64,000 bases of DNA from Cepaea nemoralis (lineage: Eukaryota > Mollusca > Gastropoda > Stylommatophora > Helicidae), in NCBI GenBank assembly GCA_014155875.1, contig JACEFZ010028134.1, positions 1 through 64,000 on the forward strand. Reading direction: 5' to 3'. Made by a program: the position numbers and the translations under genes. Below are positions 26,262 to 39,200 of this stretch, one piece after another. Each line of letters begins with the position of its first letter. Positions within the stretch are counted from its first letter, which is position 1. The notes under the pieces were generated by a model that was not told the origin of the DNA, did no database searches, and was given only the letters and a program-made list of their open reading frames with translations.

Positions 26262-26462
26262 GAAAATTTTTAACCGGAAGTGTCCGATAAGGGAAGTAAC
26301 CACTTGTTGTTTTCATGGTTACAATTGTAGCAGTAGTAGTTAGTGTCTAGTAGTACTTTGAGTAGTTTGAGACTGTTCAACATTTCTTCGTCATATGACA
26401 AATCGCAGGTCTTTAAGTGATGAGTTTGTTTCAAACGCACTCCTGTATAAATTTTAGTTAAA
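26262..26462 (+). promoter_or_regulatory. Likely MACROD promoter and 5'UTR
   Basis: This 200-bp segment separates the minisatellite from the start codon. It contains a perfect ETS/GABP-type site, ACCGGAAGTG, at 26273-26282, common in TATA-less housekeeping promoters. The only TATA-like string (gtataaatttt at 26447-26457) lies too close to the ATG to be a core promoter element for it. An in-frame TAG (26457-26459) lies just upstream of the ATG, supporting that start. The transcription start cannot be placed from sequence. Confidence 0.5.
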
Positions 26463-26736
26463 ATGTCGCGTAGATCAGATAAGGGCAACCTGAATAGTTC
26501 AGAAGTGTCCACCTCTAGTGCGGATTCAAAGATCGTCCCCACAACAAAATCAAAATGTCAAGAAGATCGTAGTACTACTGTACTTAAAAATGAGAAAACA
26601 AAACCGAAACAAGATCAGGAGGTTAACAAAAAAGATATCAGCAAAAAAGGCAGTTCAAGCAAAGATGTATCATCGCCTTTAACTAATCGTATTACAAGAC
26701 AAAGCATTCTAAAGCAGGAAGTTTATAAACAGAGAG
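26463..26736 (+). CDS. MACROD: MACROD exon 1 (coding part), residues 1-91
   Basis: Starts [14 protein letters not shown] and continues as a Ser, Thr and Lys-rich low-complexity region, probably disordered, ending [11 protein letters not shown]. The donor is agag|gtaaca at 26737. The exon ends in phase 1, and its last G joins AG from exon 2 to give Glu. The ATG is the first after an upstream in-frame stop. The N-terminal region has no counterpart I recognise outside MACROD-like proteins, but the final residues VYKQR-ER lead directly into the conserved pre-macrodomain helix. Confidence 0.88.
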
Positions 26737-29700
26737 GTAACAATTTATTAATATTATTATTATTTATAAATTTATATAATATTTGATCGTGTTTTTCAAA
26801 TTGGGTATTTACTAACTAATGAGATCACCACAGATAGGTTGGCCTTGAAAAACAAAATCCAATGGTATCATAATTAAGCCTGTATATGAATTCTAAGTGG
26901 AGATATTCACATTTGAGTGGCAACATACTGATATGTGATATGATTATCATGTCATGGACCATTTTCCACAGCCACTAAAGAAGAAAAGTGGGCACTCTTC
27001 TGAATAACGGTTCCAAATTATTTATTGTAAAAATCATCCCTTACAGGGCCTCATTAGGTGATATAATAGGAAATATTATTAAACACTACGAACTAAAATA
27101 TAGAACTGAGAAAATGGAATTATGTACCAATAATATTTCAGTTATATGTGGAAATTGTGGCACAAAAGGTGTAAATACTGTCCGAAAGCATGTTCTTTGT
27201 GAAAAAATTGTACATATCAGTCACTTCCGGTTGAGTATTCTTCTTCTTCTTTCATTCGCTTGAGATATGTCTATAACTGCAATGTTGTCTCTTGTATGAA
27301 TCTAACAGTCCGTTTTCATTGAGTGTGTTGGTGGACTGCTAGACTGATCGATGGATGCAATAAATGTTTTTGGGTCCGGAGAGCCCTCACTGTCGTCGGA
27401 GTGTATACCTATCAGTTATATGTGGAAATAGATATACACTCTGATGACAGTGAGGGCCCTCCGGGCCAGGGAATCATTTATTAATAAAATTATTGCATCC
27501 ATCGATTGGTCTAGCAGTCCATGACACACTGAACCGGAAGTGATTGACAACATCAACTAAAGAGGCCCTGTAAGGGATACTTTTTACAATAAATAATTTG
27601 GGACCGTTATTCGGAAGAGAGCCGAAAAGTGGGGCTTTTGAGCTTAAATGTTAAGATAAGTTCCTAGAATGTTGAGGACCGAGAAGAAGAAAAATACAAC
27701 AAGATCTGAACATTGAAGACAACTGGCTCATAAACAATATCATATCTCAGGAACACAAATACTGTATCAATATTAACCATTACAGCGGCTTGGAGAGAAC
27801 TGTGATGGGAGGTGTGGTTCCTGTAATAGGAGACAGAGTTCAACCAGCACATAGATGGACACAGGGATTGCAGACACATTGGGCATGAGACAGGAGAAAT
27901 GACCAGAAACTGAGAAACTTTGGTGTGCAAGATGAGAGTGACTTTCTACAAAGGATCTGCTACAAGATGATGTCATTAGTTTTTTTTTTTTTATGATCAA
28001 ATGTCAGCTTTTTTCCGAATAACGGTCCCAAATTATTTATTGTAAAAAGTATCCCTTACAGGGCCTCATTAGTTGATGTTGTCGATCACTTCCAGTTCAG
28101 TGTGTCGTGGACTGCTAGACTGATCAATGGATGCAATAAATGTTTCCTGGGCCCGGAGGGCCCTCACTGTCATTGGAGTGTATATCTATTTCCACATCTA
28201 ACTGATAGGTATACACTCCAACGACAGTGAGGGCCCTCCAGGCCCAAAAACACTTATTGCATCCATCGATCAGTCTAGCAGTCCACCAACACACTCAACC
28301 GGAAGTGATCGACAACACATTCAATGCTCGTTCCGATATGTACAATTTTTTCACAAAGAACATGCTTTCGGACAGTATTTACAACTTTTGTGCCACAATT
28401 TCCACATATAACTGTCAAATATTATTGGCACGTAATTCCATTTTCTCAGTTCTATATTTTAGTTCGTAGTGTTTAATATATTTTATTATATCACCTAATG
28501 AGGCCCTGTAAGGGATGCTTTTTACAATAAATAATTTGGGACCGATATTCTGAAGAATGCCCAAATGTCTCTTATTTGTCAGAAATTGTGAAATAACATA
28601 TTGAAAATTAAATCCAAAGGCATCATAACATATTCCAGACATGTTGTTCATGAGTCAGATGTCTGTAATGTTCAAATCTTGTAAATCGTCAGTATTTTCC
28701 TTCCATGGTACTGTTTGATCCTGGGTATTCTAAGAATTGTTCTGTAACATTTAAGGCGATGCTAACCTAAAAATTTAAATTCTATAATATTTAATTTCTA
28801 TGTTATGATATGGTATGGGGTTTGATACTGAAGACTGCTGATTGATAAAATACTGTCAAATTGGCTTTGTACTTAACGGTTGCCATGGAAACCAAGATAA
28901 ACAGCAGCAATATTGGATTTCTTAAGTAAATCTAAAATCTAAAACAGTCATTTTTTTTTTAAATTTACAGGCTTCATTTTTTTATAGGTGTACATAAATA
29001 TGCCCTTTATATTCTGATAGAAGCTTTTAATGATATCCCTAGGCATTTTTTTTTCTTTATAATAAAAACAAATTTTCAACATTTTCATTGACAATTTGTG
29101 TGGTGTTTTGACTGCTGCACAAAAACTAAATCTTAGTTTCACAAATGCTCTTGTCAAAATGTAAATATAATACAATGAAGAATCAGTTTTCCAAGTTTCA
29201 TTGTAATATGATAAACAGTTTATTAAAATAATAATTGAACCAAAGTAAAAAAAAATGGCAAAATGAGAAAACGGGGAAAAACAAGTTATTTTCATGTTGT
29301 TGTTTTTTTAAATACTAATAAAGTTATTTTAATGCTTTAACAAGTTCTTTTACACAGAAAAACAGTTTACAGCAGTACATGACAACTAGAACAATCCTGC
29401 TGCATATACAGGACCTCCCTCCATGGCATGCAGCTCAACACTTGTGTTGTTTATTATTGTAATAAATTGTCAGCTAACGGATGGCATTTTGTGTAAGCTG
29501 ACCTTTACGCCTTGCTTTCAGCAGTCAGCAACAACATTGTGGAGTGCTGTTCCAAGGCGACTACTGACATGGTTGATACACTCCTCTTTGTCTGTCTGAA
29601 TGTCATCTCCATATGGTTTGTTCTTGGTAAGCTCTGCAAATGATTTTGGCATCACCATCAGAAAGCATTGACGTATAGCGAAGCTTATGACGGCCACAGA

Positions 29701-32700
29701 CCATCGCCACAGCACCCTAGCAGCCTCCACCTCCATCATTCCAGCAGATCCTGTGAAATTTTAATCACAGTTTGGAAGATGTTCTGCCTTCCAAGCTGCA
29801 AATTCATCTGGTTTGTCTCTAGAAAGTGTCTTGCCAATGGTTTCACACACCTGGCAATATGTGGACATAACATGGGCATCTATGCAAAGTCCTGTAAGAA
29901 CATCCACTGCAACCCAATGTAGGATGTGTGGCCTCTAGTCAGCCAAGTGCCATCAAAGCTGACACTAATATCTAGCACATCATTGTCATGTAGAGTGATG
30001 CCTAACTGCTGTGCATGAACCTGTCGAACATATTTTACGGCTTGAGAGAAAACAGTGTCCTCCAGATCTTCTATCTTTGAATATAGTTTATTCGCTTTGC
30101 TGTGAAATGTTTTGTGATGAAGACCTTGCAAGTTCATGTTTTCACAAAAATTATTGAATGTTGTTTCACCCATCCCACAAACTAATGCAGCATATACAGA
30201 CTGGCTGTTGATGGCAAAAGATCTATCCCCATCATTACTTCTTGCAGATAGGTATCTTCCACAAACTATTTCTTCACAACAAGAGCAGTAAACCTCGGCA
30301 TACACACTTAATCCTTTGGCTTTCTTGCTGTCAGTTTTAAAAATAAGATTAGTATTTTTACATACTGGACAACATAATGTTTTGATCTTCTCTTCTTCTT
30401 TTCGTTCATCCGGAGTGTTTTTTCAGATGTGATTGCGGTGTGTCTGTTATGCGCCCTTGGGCCGAAACCCGTAGGCCAACACATCGACTTTAGCGTGCTT
30501 TTTTGACCAGGTAGCATTCCTGGGAGACTCTCACTTTTGTGGTGCCATCTGCAACCATGCTGGCCAAGGTTGAACGGTCGAAGACAACGGTCATCCCTCA
30601 AAGGAAGGCAGGGACAGTCCATAGCATTTTCCGCCATCCAAGGTTGCTTCCATAGTTGCAGGGCCGACACATAACGCCCTGGATCTGGGCTCACCGAGGG
30701 AGATCGTCACGTCCTGCTCATGGCTGCTTTAAATCCTCACTTCAATACATTGGTCATTTCGTTTCCCCGGGTCATTCCCGCACAAACCAGACAGGTTTGC
30801 AGACGGCATCCACTCAGCGAGTTTTCGGACATGTGCTTGTCGTTGCGCCCATCAGAGCTTTTCCAGGCACAACAGACATTCAGAAAACTACCCAGTCAGA
30901 GCTGTTCCGAACAAGAGCGGCATTCGGAAACTAGGTAGTCAGAGCTGTTCCTAGCACGAGAGACATTCGGACGAGACATTTCACTCGGACGTAATTGCGT
31001 AGTGTCAATTTTTAGTTTGCCACCCGTAGGACGACACTTCCGGCTTCAGCGGGCATTTTTTAATGAGGTTAGCCTTCCTCTGGTTTCGAGGCACGTTGGA
31101 CTGTTGTGATGTCGCTAACATCTCAGCTGGTCAAGACAGAACGATGAACGACATCGTGGTCGGCCCTCAAGGGAAGGCAGGGGCAGACCATGAGCATTCC
31201 CTCGCTATCCAAGGCGGCTTCCATAATTGCAGAGCCGGTACATATTGCTCTGTGACTGGGCTCACCCGAGGAGTTGCCCCGTCCTGCTCATGGCTGCTTT
31301 AGTTCCTCACTTCCATGTGTTGGGCAACTCGTTTGCCACTGATCGCTCAAGCACACACCAGGGACGGTCAGACTGCAAGCGACACCCACTCGGTAAGCTT
31401 TTGCTTTTGACTTCGGACCACTCAATAGGTTCGCTCGCCGTGCGTTCCATTTTTGCGTCATTGAGACGTTCTTCCACTTTTGTCTACACTCTATGAGTTA
31501 GATACAGTTTTCACAGCCATATTCTTCGACTGGGGCACTTTTTTGACTTTTTGTACTCGCTCACTAGGTAGGCTACTTGGGCTGCCGGTTCAGCCCCTTA
31601 CCTTCGTGCAGCGGTGAACGAGAAACGGCCTGGCCCTCTCATACGGGAATCTCTCATATCCCCCAGCTGAGAGTCTTCGAACTTCTATCAGACCAGAGCA
31701 TGTAGCTTGCTCAGTATCACGCCTTTTTTTCGAAAGGTGGCTATCGGCCCGGCTCTCAGGTCCGAGGGTTTGTGGCTTAGAGGCGTTCAGCCACAGCCCT
31801 CGACAGGGAGCCTTTAGTGTTTTGTCCGGACCAGGAACTTCTGCCTTTGTGCGCCTGATTTAAATTTTTGACTGCTATCCTCAGTCTCACCTGCAGAGCA
31901 GCAGGTTGTGTCTCTCTTAGTCTGGTCCCTATCCCATAAGCTGTCCGATATGTAGTTTTTCGGCCATCGGCAAGCACATGGGGTTGATGGGACACGCAAG
32001 CTCCCCCTCCACGGCAAGGTGGAGACACATCGGGGGAGTAATGTTTTGATGATTTCATAAATTTCTGAACAATCAACTACTGCCCTGTGTTCCAGTTTTT
32101 GGTGTACATTGTCATCAACAGAAACATACTTGCTGCTAGAGGAGGTCATATATTCTTATGTATCTTTTTTCAATTGGCTTCAGGTTTTTTCTGCAATAAA
32201 AGAGTCACTTCCACAACTTTTGGTACTGAAACTGAATCATTCAGATTCACCGTCAAAACACTTGAAAATGGTGATGCCATGCGTTGGTTAGCTGTGTCAC
32301 ATTCAGAATTTTCTGTAATGTTTACAACGTTCTGGTAGACTTTTTGGTGCTAACGAGCATTTGCCAGTTGTTGACTGTGTGATTTCTTACGTTGAACAGC
32401 TGACTGGAGGTTACATTTTTTGGAAAAAGGCATTTTTTAATTCAGCGTGTGAATCAGTAGTGAAGTGTAAACATAACAAAACAGCCATCTTGGAAACCCA
32501 TGTGATCAGTTTAGGCCATCGGGGATCGCGCATTGCTTACGGTTACGTGAGGTTTTCCATATATAGCAGTTTCAGGAAGATTATTGATTCGAAAGAAACA
32601 ATTGTCCATAGAAGAGTTCCCAATTACATGAACCCGAAGTTTAACAAACAATTAGGGAAGACATTGACCTTTAAAATGATGTATCACACTTCGCTGAGAT

Positions 32701-33197
32701 ATCAAAGCTATGTTTGAAAAATGTCAATTTCATAACAATTTTCAATAAGTAGACAATTTGACACCTATGGTGGGTTAAGTAAAATATGAATATTGCATCA
32801 AAATGCTGAATCTGACAGAAGACATGCTAAGGTGTTTAAAAATGAACTATTCCAAAACATAGCCGAAATTACCAAACATCGAAATTTTTTCTCCCGCACA
32901 TCGCCTTAAGTTTAGAAGCCTCAATTTTCATTTTAGCAATTGAGAAATGCTCTCAGATTTACATATGTATGTTGTTTCTCGCCCAGCTCATCAAGATGAC
33001 CTACTTGGTCTTGAAGCCTCACCATCAGATCTTCGTATTTCTTTAACAGCTGTCATGACCTGTTCTGAGATAATGAATGTGACAGTTTCCCTTTGAATTC
33101 CACCTGGCATTAGACTATGTCTGCAGCCTTTAGAAACCTTTTAAGCTGCTAGAATAAGTAAGTACCCTACTCTTTGATATCTGGCGAAAAACAAAGG

Positions 33198-33286
<89 letters not shown>

Positions 33287-36200
33287 AGCATCATTTCTCT
33301 TGGTCTGCCTCTTATCTTGGTGTGGGTGTATGTGGACTTGGAGGAGCATGATGCCAGTTGGTAATGAGTTGTCTTGAGGAGGATTAAATTTATTTTGTTT
33401 TATTTTAAGTTGACATGTATTTTTTTACAAACAGAGAGGTTCTTATCTATGGACTTGGAGTCGAAACGAAAGCTGTATAAGAATAAGCATACAACTCTAG
33501 AAGAGATAAACACCTGGCCAGAGTATTACTACTACAGTCAGAAGACTGGAAAACTAGAGAAAAGTAATTCACATTTTGAATTTCTATTTATTTTCCAAAT
33601 ATTAAAAACATATTGCAGTTTTATGCTTTTGGATAACTGTTGCAGTTATTTTGACTTGATTGGATTCATATGTTATTCTGTTATATTAAAATGGTTGTGT
33701 GGGTATGTGAAATGAGATTCTAATTTACTGCCTTAGAAAATGAATGCTTTTTTAATTGTGTCATTGACTTAAATTACCAGCTTGGAGTATAAACAATATA
33801 ATAGCCTTACAGAACACAATTATGGAAAACAAAGGACGTTGCAGCGACTAGCCTTTATCATCAAACAAATACACAAACAACAACATGTAAACACAAGAAA
33901 GACACTGCAGTGTCTACATTCAGACATAATAACTGAATGTGAAGATTACAGATTTTTTTCATACCCACAGACAAATCAGTGTTTGACCCGCATTAAAAAA
34001 AATAAGATTAAACACAGGATGCTTGAAATCAAATACAGGAAAACTATTAATAGAAGGTTGATTGATTTAGGAATCGACATCACAGCATTCGGGGCATTCC
34101 CATAAGTGCTCCGTCCCCATCCTCAGCAGCCAGCGAAGAGTTCCAACACTAATAGTACCAGTAGCAATCTGATTATATGTCCGTCTCGCCTTTCCTCTGA
34201 GCGTTGAGCCAGATCCCCTCGTCACTCCTCGCTGTCTCATTCTTGCCAAACCATAGTAATCCATTTGCTCCTCCGAGGTGTGCACGTGCTCCCACAAGGC
34301 CGCAACCACGTCTGCCTTGTCATGTATCAATACTCCACCAAGTTCTGCAGAGCCAGCCAATCTATCCACCTGTTCATTTCCCAGCACATCGGCATGCCCC
34401 GGAGAAAAGATCCAGGCGATACTTGTCAACCGTGACCTCCGAAGCGAAGCAAGCCACTCCGCACGAAGCCTGCCCGTCCTCACCCTCGTCAGCATGCTTT
34501 CTGAGTCAGTTACAATCACGATGTGTGTGTGTGTCGTATTCTCCATCCAGCGGAGAGCCGCAGTGACTGCCTCCACCTCCATTCTTAAGCTGGATGTTGT
34601 GGTATCATATGCCAGGCTCTCCTGCCCCAAACATCGACCATTAGCTTTGGCTATGAACCCCCAGCCACTTCTCTCACCTCTTGACACCGAACCATCTGTG
34701 TAGATAATCACATCACCCGAGTGAGCATTGTCCTGAATTAGTTGCTGGATTTCCACTTCCGTGGCCCCTGCTGGCCACTCCCTGCACTCCCGGCTTAATG
34801 TGATTATAACTCTGCACAAGTCTGACTGCTCCGCTGGCACTCTGACCCACTCCTCTCCACGCCTAATGTTCTCCAAGGGGCACACCTGTCTGATCGTATC
34901 CTCCGCCTGAGCCATCCATGATTTCCCTCTTATCAGTCGCTGACCCTTAACTGCGTCCAGCGCCTCATGCAGTGGGTGGTCTGTGTCTGCAGCTACTCTG
35001 AGGTATGCCTTCGCCTGCATCACCTTGAGCCTACCAGCAACAGTCGGCAGACCAAGGATGTAACGCATACACACTACTGGGGTGTCTCTAGTGCATCCCA
35101 GAATGACCCGCATAGCTTCATTCTGTATGCGCTCTAACTTCACCATCTGGCTCTCTGAGACAGTGAGCAGACCTAATCCATAATCAATTACTGAGAGGAT
35201 CAAGTGCTGGTATAGTGTGAAAAGCATTCTCTGCTCTGTGTCCATTGCAGCCATAGTTTTAAGTGCACTGAGTCCCTTTTGAGATCTTGTCACAACCGTC
35301 TCCACATGGTCCTTGAAGGATAGGCTCCTGTCAAATGTGATCCCCAGATACTTCAGTTTGTTCTCTCTGCTGACATTTCTTCCATCTATCACGAGGCTTG
35401 GGACATCAGCTCTTACAATTCTGTTATCCAGAGAGCACCACAAAACAGCCGCCTTTTCCGGGTGGATGACAGCACTCATTTCTGTGCACCAGTCAATCAC
35501 TATATCTACTGTCGCCTGTAACTCCTGGGCTGTTTGCTCCCTATCTCTCCCCTGCCTATATGCAAGAATATCATCTGCAAATGTTAGTATTCTTCCAACC
35601 CCTGGTGCTTCTAGGTTTGCAATCTTGCTCGTATACACATTAAAGAGCACCGGTGAGACTGCAGATCCCTGTGGCAGTCCCAGGGTTAACATATGTGGCT
35701 CTGAGGTCCATGCACCCAGACGGAGAGCAACCCGAGGAGAGTGCAGGGCGGCTGCTATCCAGTTCACCAACCAGGGATTGACCCCCTTCTCCATCAGTGA
35801 GGTCATCAAAATATCATATCGAACTCTATTGTACGCATCCTCGCGATCAAGCGCGACCGCCATCGTTTCCTGTCTACTCTGGAACCCCTCATAAACATCA
35901 AAGGCAAAAGTGGCTGCATTTGACCAGGTATCTTTTCCTGGCCTGTAGCTCCCCAGGCCTCTTGGAAGAAGCTTCCCCTTTTCCAAAAAATCCTGCAGCT
36001 CAACAGCGACTATCTTCTCTAAAACCTTCCCAAATGTATTTTGAAGGGTGATGATCCTAAAGCCGCTAAGCTTTGACTGATCCTTGAATGGTTTTGGGAG
36101 AGGGATGAGATAGCTGTGCACCCAATCCTGCGGTACTGATGGTATTAATAGAAGATGCTATGATAAAGAGAAGGAATGAATACCAAATATATTGTGTTAT

Positions 36201-39200
36201 ATGTTGGGAGAAAGCAGAATTAACAGAAAAAAGTAATTAGAAGACCCATCTATACTAAACAAAGAAATCACTGATGCTGTCAAACATATGAAGAAAGAGA
36301 AAATGGCTGGGCCAGATTCTTCTTCCTTCGTTCTCTCATTGCGTGTTTGCGTGCATCCTGATTAATGTGGTGCGGTTCCTGACTGGTTGCCTCCATCTTC
36401 AGGACCTTTTGTTTGCTAGAGTATACTGTGGTCTTACTTGAGTTTAGATAGGTATGTATGTACACACATTTCTACACATGTATGTACATACTTTCATATC
36501 TAGAGCTGTCTGGTTTTACAGTGTCAGAGACTCACTGTTATCCCTTCTCGAATTAGTTAAAACAGTTCTGCCATGTGAAGGCCAGGAATAGGACTTATGC
36601 TGGCAGAGGTGATGAATGCACGCTTAACTCTGCTCCCCTAGCTATAAAGCAGTTTGGAATTGCAGGGCCAGATGAAACCACTGTAGCAGAAGTAGAAGTA
36701 CTGGGAGAATTTGTAATATAATTATTAATTAAACTGTTGAATGATATTCTTTCACCTTTTCGTCTTGACAGGCGATAATTTGTTACACTGTGCTTAAAGA
36801 TAGGCAAAATAACCTCTCCATAGCACAAAGCCTGGGCTGAATTGTAGAGTGTGTTTGCCATGCAGCATAATCCTTCTTTCAGCCTGTCTAGTTTACTCCA
36901 AAGGAAAGGTAACACCAATACACCTGGAACAAGACAAGCTGTCAGATCAGCTAAGCAATGCTCTAACTGTCCGCCTGTAAGAGCTTCAATCCTAGACAGT
37001 TGCCGACCAAGGCTTAGGGTCTGGTCTGCGCAGCCATGACATTTAGTATCTAAGTTGCATTTCCTCACACTAGGGTAAGACATGTACCTTTCCAGTTGTG
37101 CTCCTCCACCTGAATGATATTACAGCAGGGGATACATACCTACTGAGATGCTGTCATCTGTATTTATAGCATTACCCAAGAGATTAGAACAACTGAATGT
37201 AAAGAATTGTGTACAATATACCTCTTAAACAATGTCACCAAACATTTACTCAGAATTATAATGGGAAAAACAAAAAGGAAATTAAAGATGGAAATTAGTG
37301 AAGAACAGTGTGGATTCGTGGAGGGAAAAGGAACAACGAATGCAATAAACTTGTCAGAACATGAATAGAAAACGAGTTGAAGCACAAAAAGACTTATACT
37401 TGTGCTTTATAGATTTGTTCAAAGCATTTGATAAAGTCATACATCATGAAATGATCAAAATGTTGGAGGATATTGAAATGAACAGGAAAGATCTCATCAT
37501 AATAATAAATATTTACTTGAAACAAGAAGCAGCAATTAAAATGGGAAACAGAGAGGACAGTTATGAACAGATACAGCAAGGATAGTCTTTTGTCACCAGA
37601 TCAGATTTCTTCACAAAATAGAAGGCCTAAAATGGTATCACAGAATCACCATTGTGGAGCCCATGGCGATAAGTAGAATAACTGTCATTGAATCAAAAGG
37701 TGAGAGAAATATACACTTTGAGAAAACCTGTTAATATATAACTAGTCCTTACGATGGAGCCCACAGGGCAAAAGAGAGAGAGAGAGATCTAACTACACAT
37801 AGACAGTAGAATTAGATGTAGAGGTTAATAACAACACGGGAGGACATGAAGGAAGCTGCAGGACACAGCAAAGGATAGGAGGGCTTGGCATGAGTTGGTA
37901 AAGGTCAATGTTCCATTAGGAAATAAACTGCAGAAGAAGAAATAGAAAATGTTACAATTGTTTCTATGTTTATTGGTTGTCAGATTTATGTTTATTGTCA
38001 TTTATAAAGTGATACATATGTTTCCATGTTTATTGGTTGTCAGATTTATGTTTACTGTCATTTATAAAGTGATATATATGTTAGTTAGTTAGTTAGTTAG
38101 TCGACAGATCATCCTCGTTGCACATCGAACCATTCAGTCCATAAGTGCTCGGATCCCCTCCTCAGCAAATCCCGCAGCGTGTAGCGGCTAACGACGCCAG
38201 TTCTGTGTTGGTTTATCAATCTTCTTTGGCTTCCTGCGTAGTGTTCTTGTTTGGCCACCCCTCTTTTAATTTGCTGCTCCCGCAGTCTGGCCATTGTTGT
38301 AGATTCACAGTCATCATGATTGGTTCTCGCAAAAGTCTCACTTCTCGTAGAGCATTCAGAATGTCAGCCTGGTCCATGGCGCGTCCGCCCTCCATCAGTA
38401 GCCTCACCTGCGAGCTTGTCAGCCCGCTCATTTCCTTGTACTCCCGCATGACCTGGCACGAAGATGAAACTAATCTTTGCCAGCCGAGACCGCTTCAGAG
38501 GCAGCAACCATTCTCTTCGGATCAACCCCTCCTCTATCCTCTTGATCATGTTCATTGAGTCGCTAAGGAAACAAGCCCCAGTGAATGTCTGTGTCTAGAG
38601 CCATGTTATTGCTTTACTTACTGCCATGACTTCCATGGTCAGGCTACATTGTGGTTTCAGTGAAAGCACCAGAGTCCTCCTTCACAATTCTCCCTCCGGC
38701 CCGAGCTGTAAAGGCCCATGAGCTTCTCACATGTCGGACGACCGACCCATCTGTGTAGATGACCGCGTCACCGTCTAGCGAATTCTCGAAAATCAACGCT
38801 TGTACTTCAGCCTCCACAGCAGCCGGATTTTCTTGTCTGCATTTTCTATCTAGTTGGATGCAAACTGAAAAGGATGTGCAGAAGTCTGTTGGCACTTGCA
38901 CCCACTCCTCGCCAGGTTCTAAGTCCTCAAGTGAACACACCTGTTGAAGAATGTCTTCGGCTTGACCCATCCACGACCGTCCTCTTTTTAACCTGCTGCC
39001 CTTCACCTTCCTAATTTCACTATGCAGTGGATGTTGTGTGTTTGCGTTAATTCTGAGGTAGGCGCGTGCCCTGCAAACTTGTACTCTCTCTTCAATGGTT
39101 GGAAAATCAAGAAGGTAGCGCATCGCCCTGCATGCTGTATCTCTTGTACATCCAAGAATAATGCGCATAGCTTCATTCTGTATCCTTTCCATCCTTTCTA

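Larger units (their letters stand above)
36155..37600 (+). mobile_element. Old RTE-like LINE, right remnant (RT fingers and palm), itself interrupted
   Basis: The + strand reads [18 protein letters not shown] up to 36317, then continues at 36660 with [17 protein letters not shown]. The insert between is bounded by gggccagat at 36309-36317 and 36664-36672. After another interruption (36765-37085) the frame returns with [40 protein letters not shown] (first catalytic Asp motif) and [14 protein letters not shown] at 37575, where a stop replaces the CPLSP box. It is an ancient element carrying at least three later insertions. Confidence 0.75.

Noticed and set aside
26446..26457. gtataaatttt as TATA box of MACROD
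   Set aside because: Only about 6-16 bases upstream of the start codon, leaving no room for initiation at the usual distance before the ATG.
26270..26542. Minus-strand 90-codon frame overlapping MACROD exon 1
   Set aside because: Antisense to the coding exon and promoter; no motif and no splice support.
29880..30305. 141-codon open frame as a host gene
   Set aside because: It is the middle of a Mutator-like transposase with stops and frameshifts on both sides and an insertion within it.
31900..32038. Structured GC-rich leader of the 1.65-kb retroposon as a self-cleaving ribozyme
   Set aside because: I could not verify a double-pseudoknot or any known catalytic core by eye, so no ribozyme is claimed.
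32361..32717. 118-codon + strand frame
   Set aside because: Overlaps, in antisense, the 5' region of the Mutator-like pseudogene, and no protein motif is visible.
35313..35894. 193-codon + strand frame and other + frames across 34200-36050 and 38700-41880
   Set aside because: Antisense shadows of the reverse transcriptase frames of the two I-like LINEs, whose motifs are clear on the minus strand.
38081..38100. TTAGTTAGTTAG run as an interstitial telomeric repeat
   Set aside because: It is the 3' tail of the I-like LINE, seen again at 44247 and 46073 at the same place in the element. The unit is TTAG, not TTAGGG or TTAGG.
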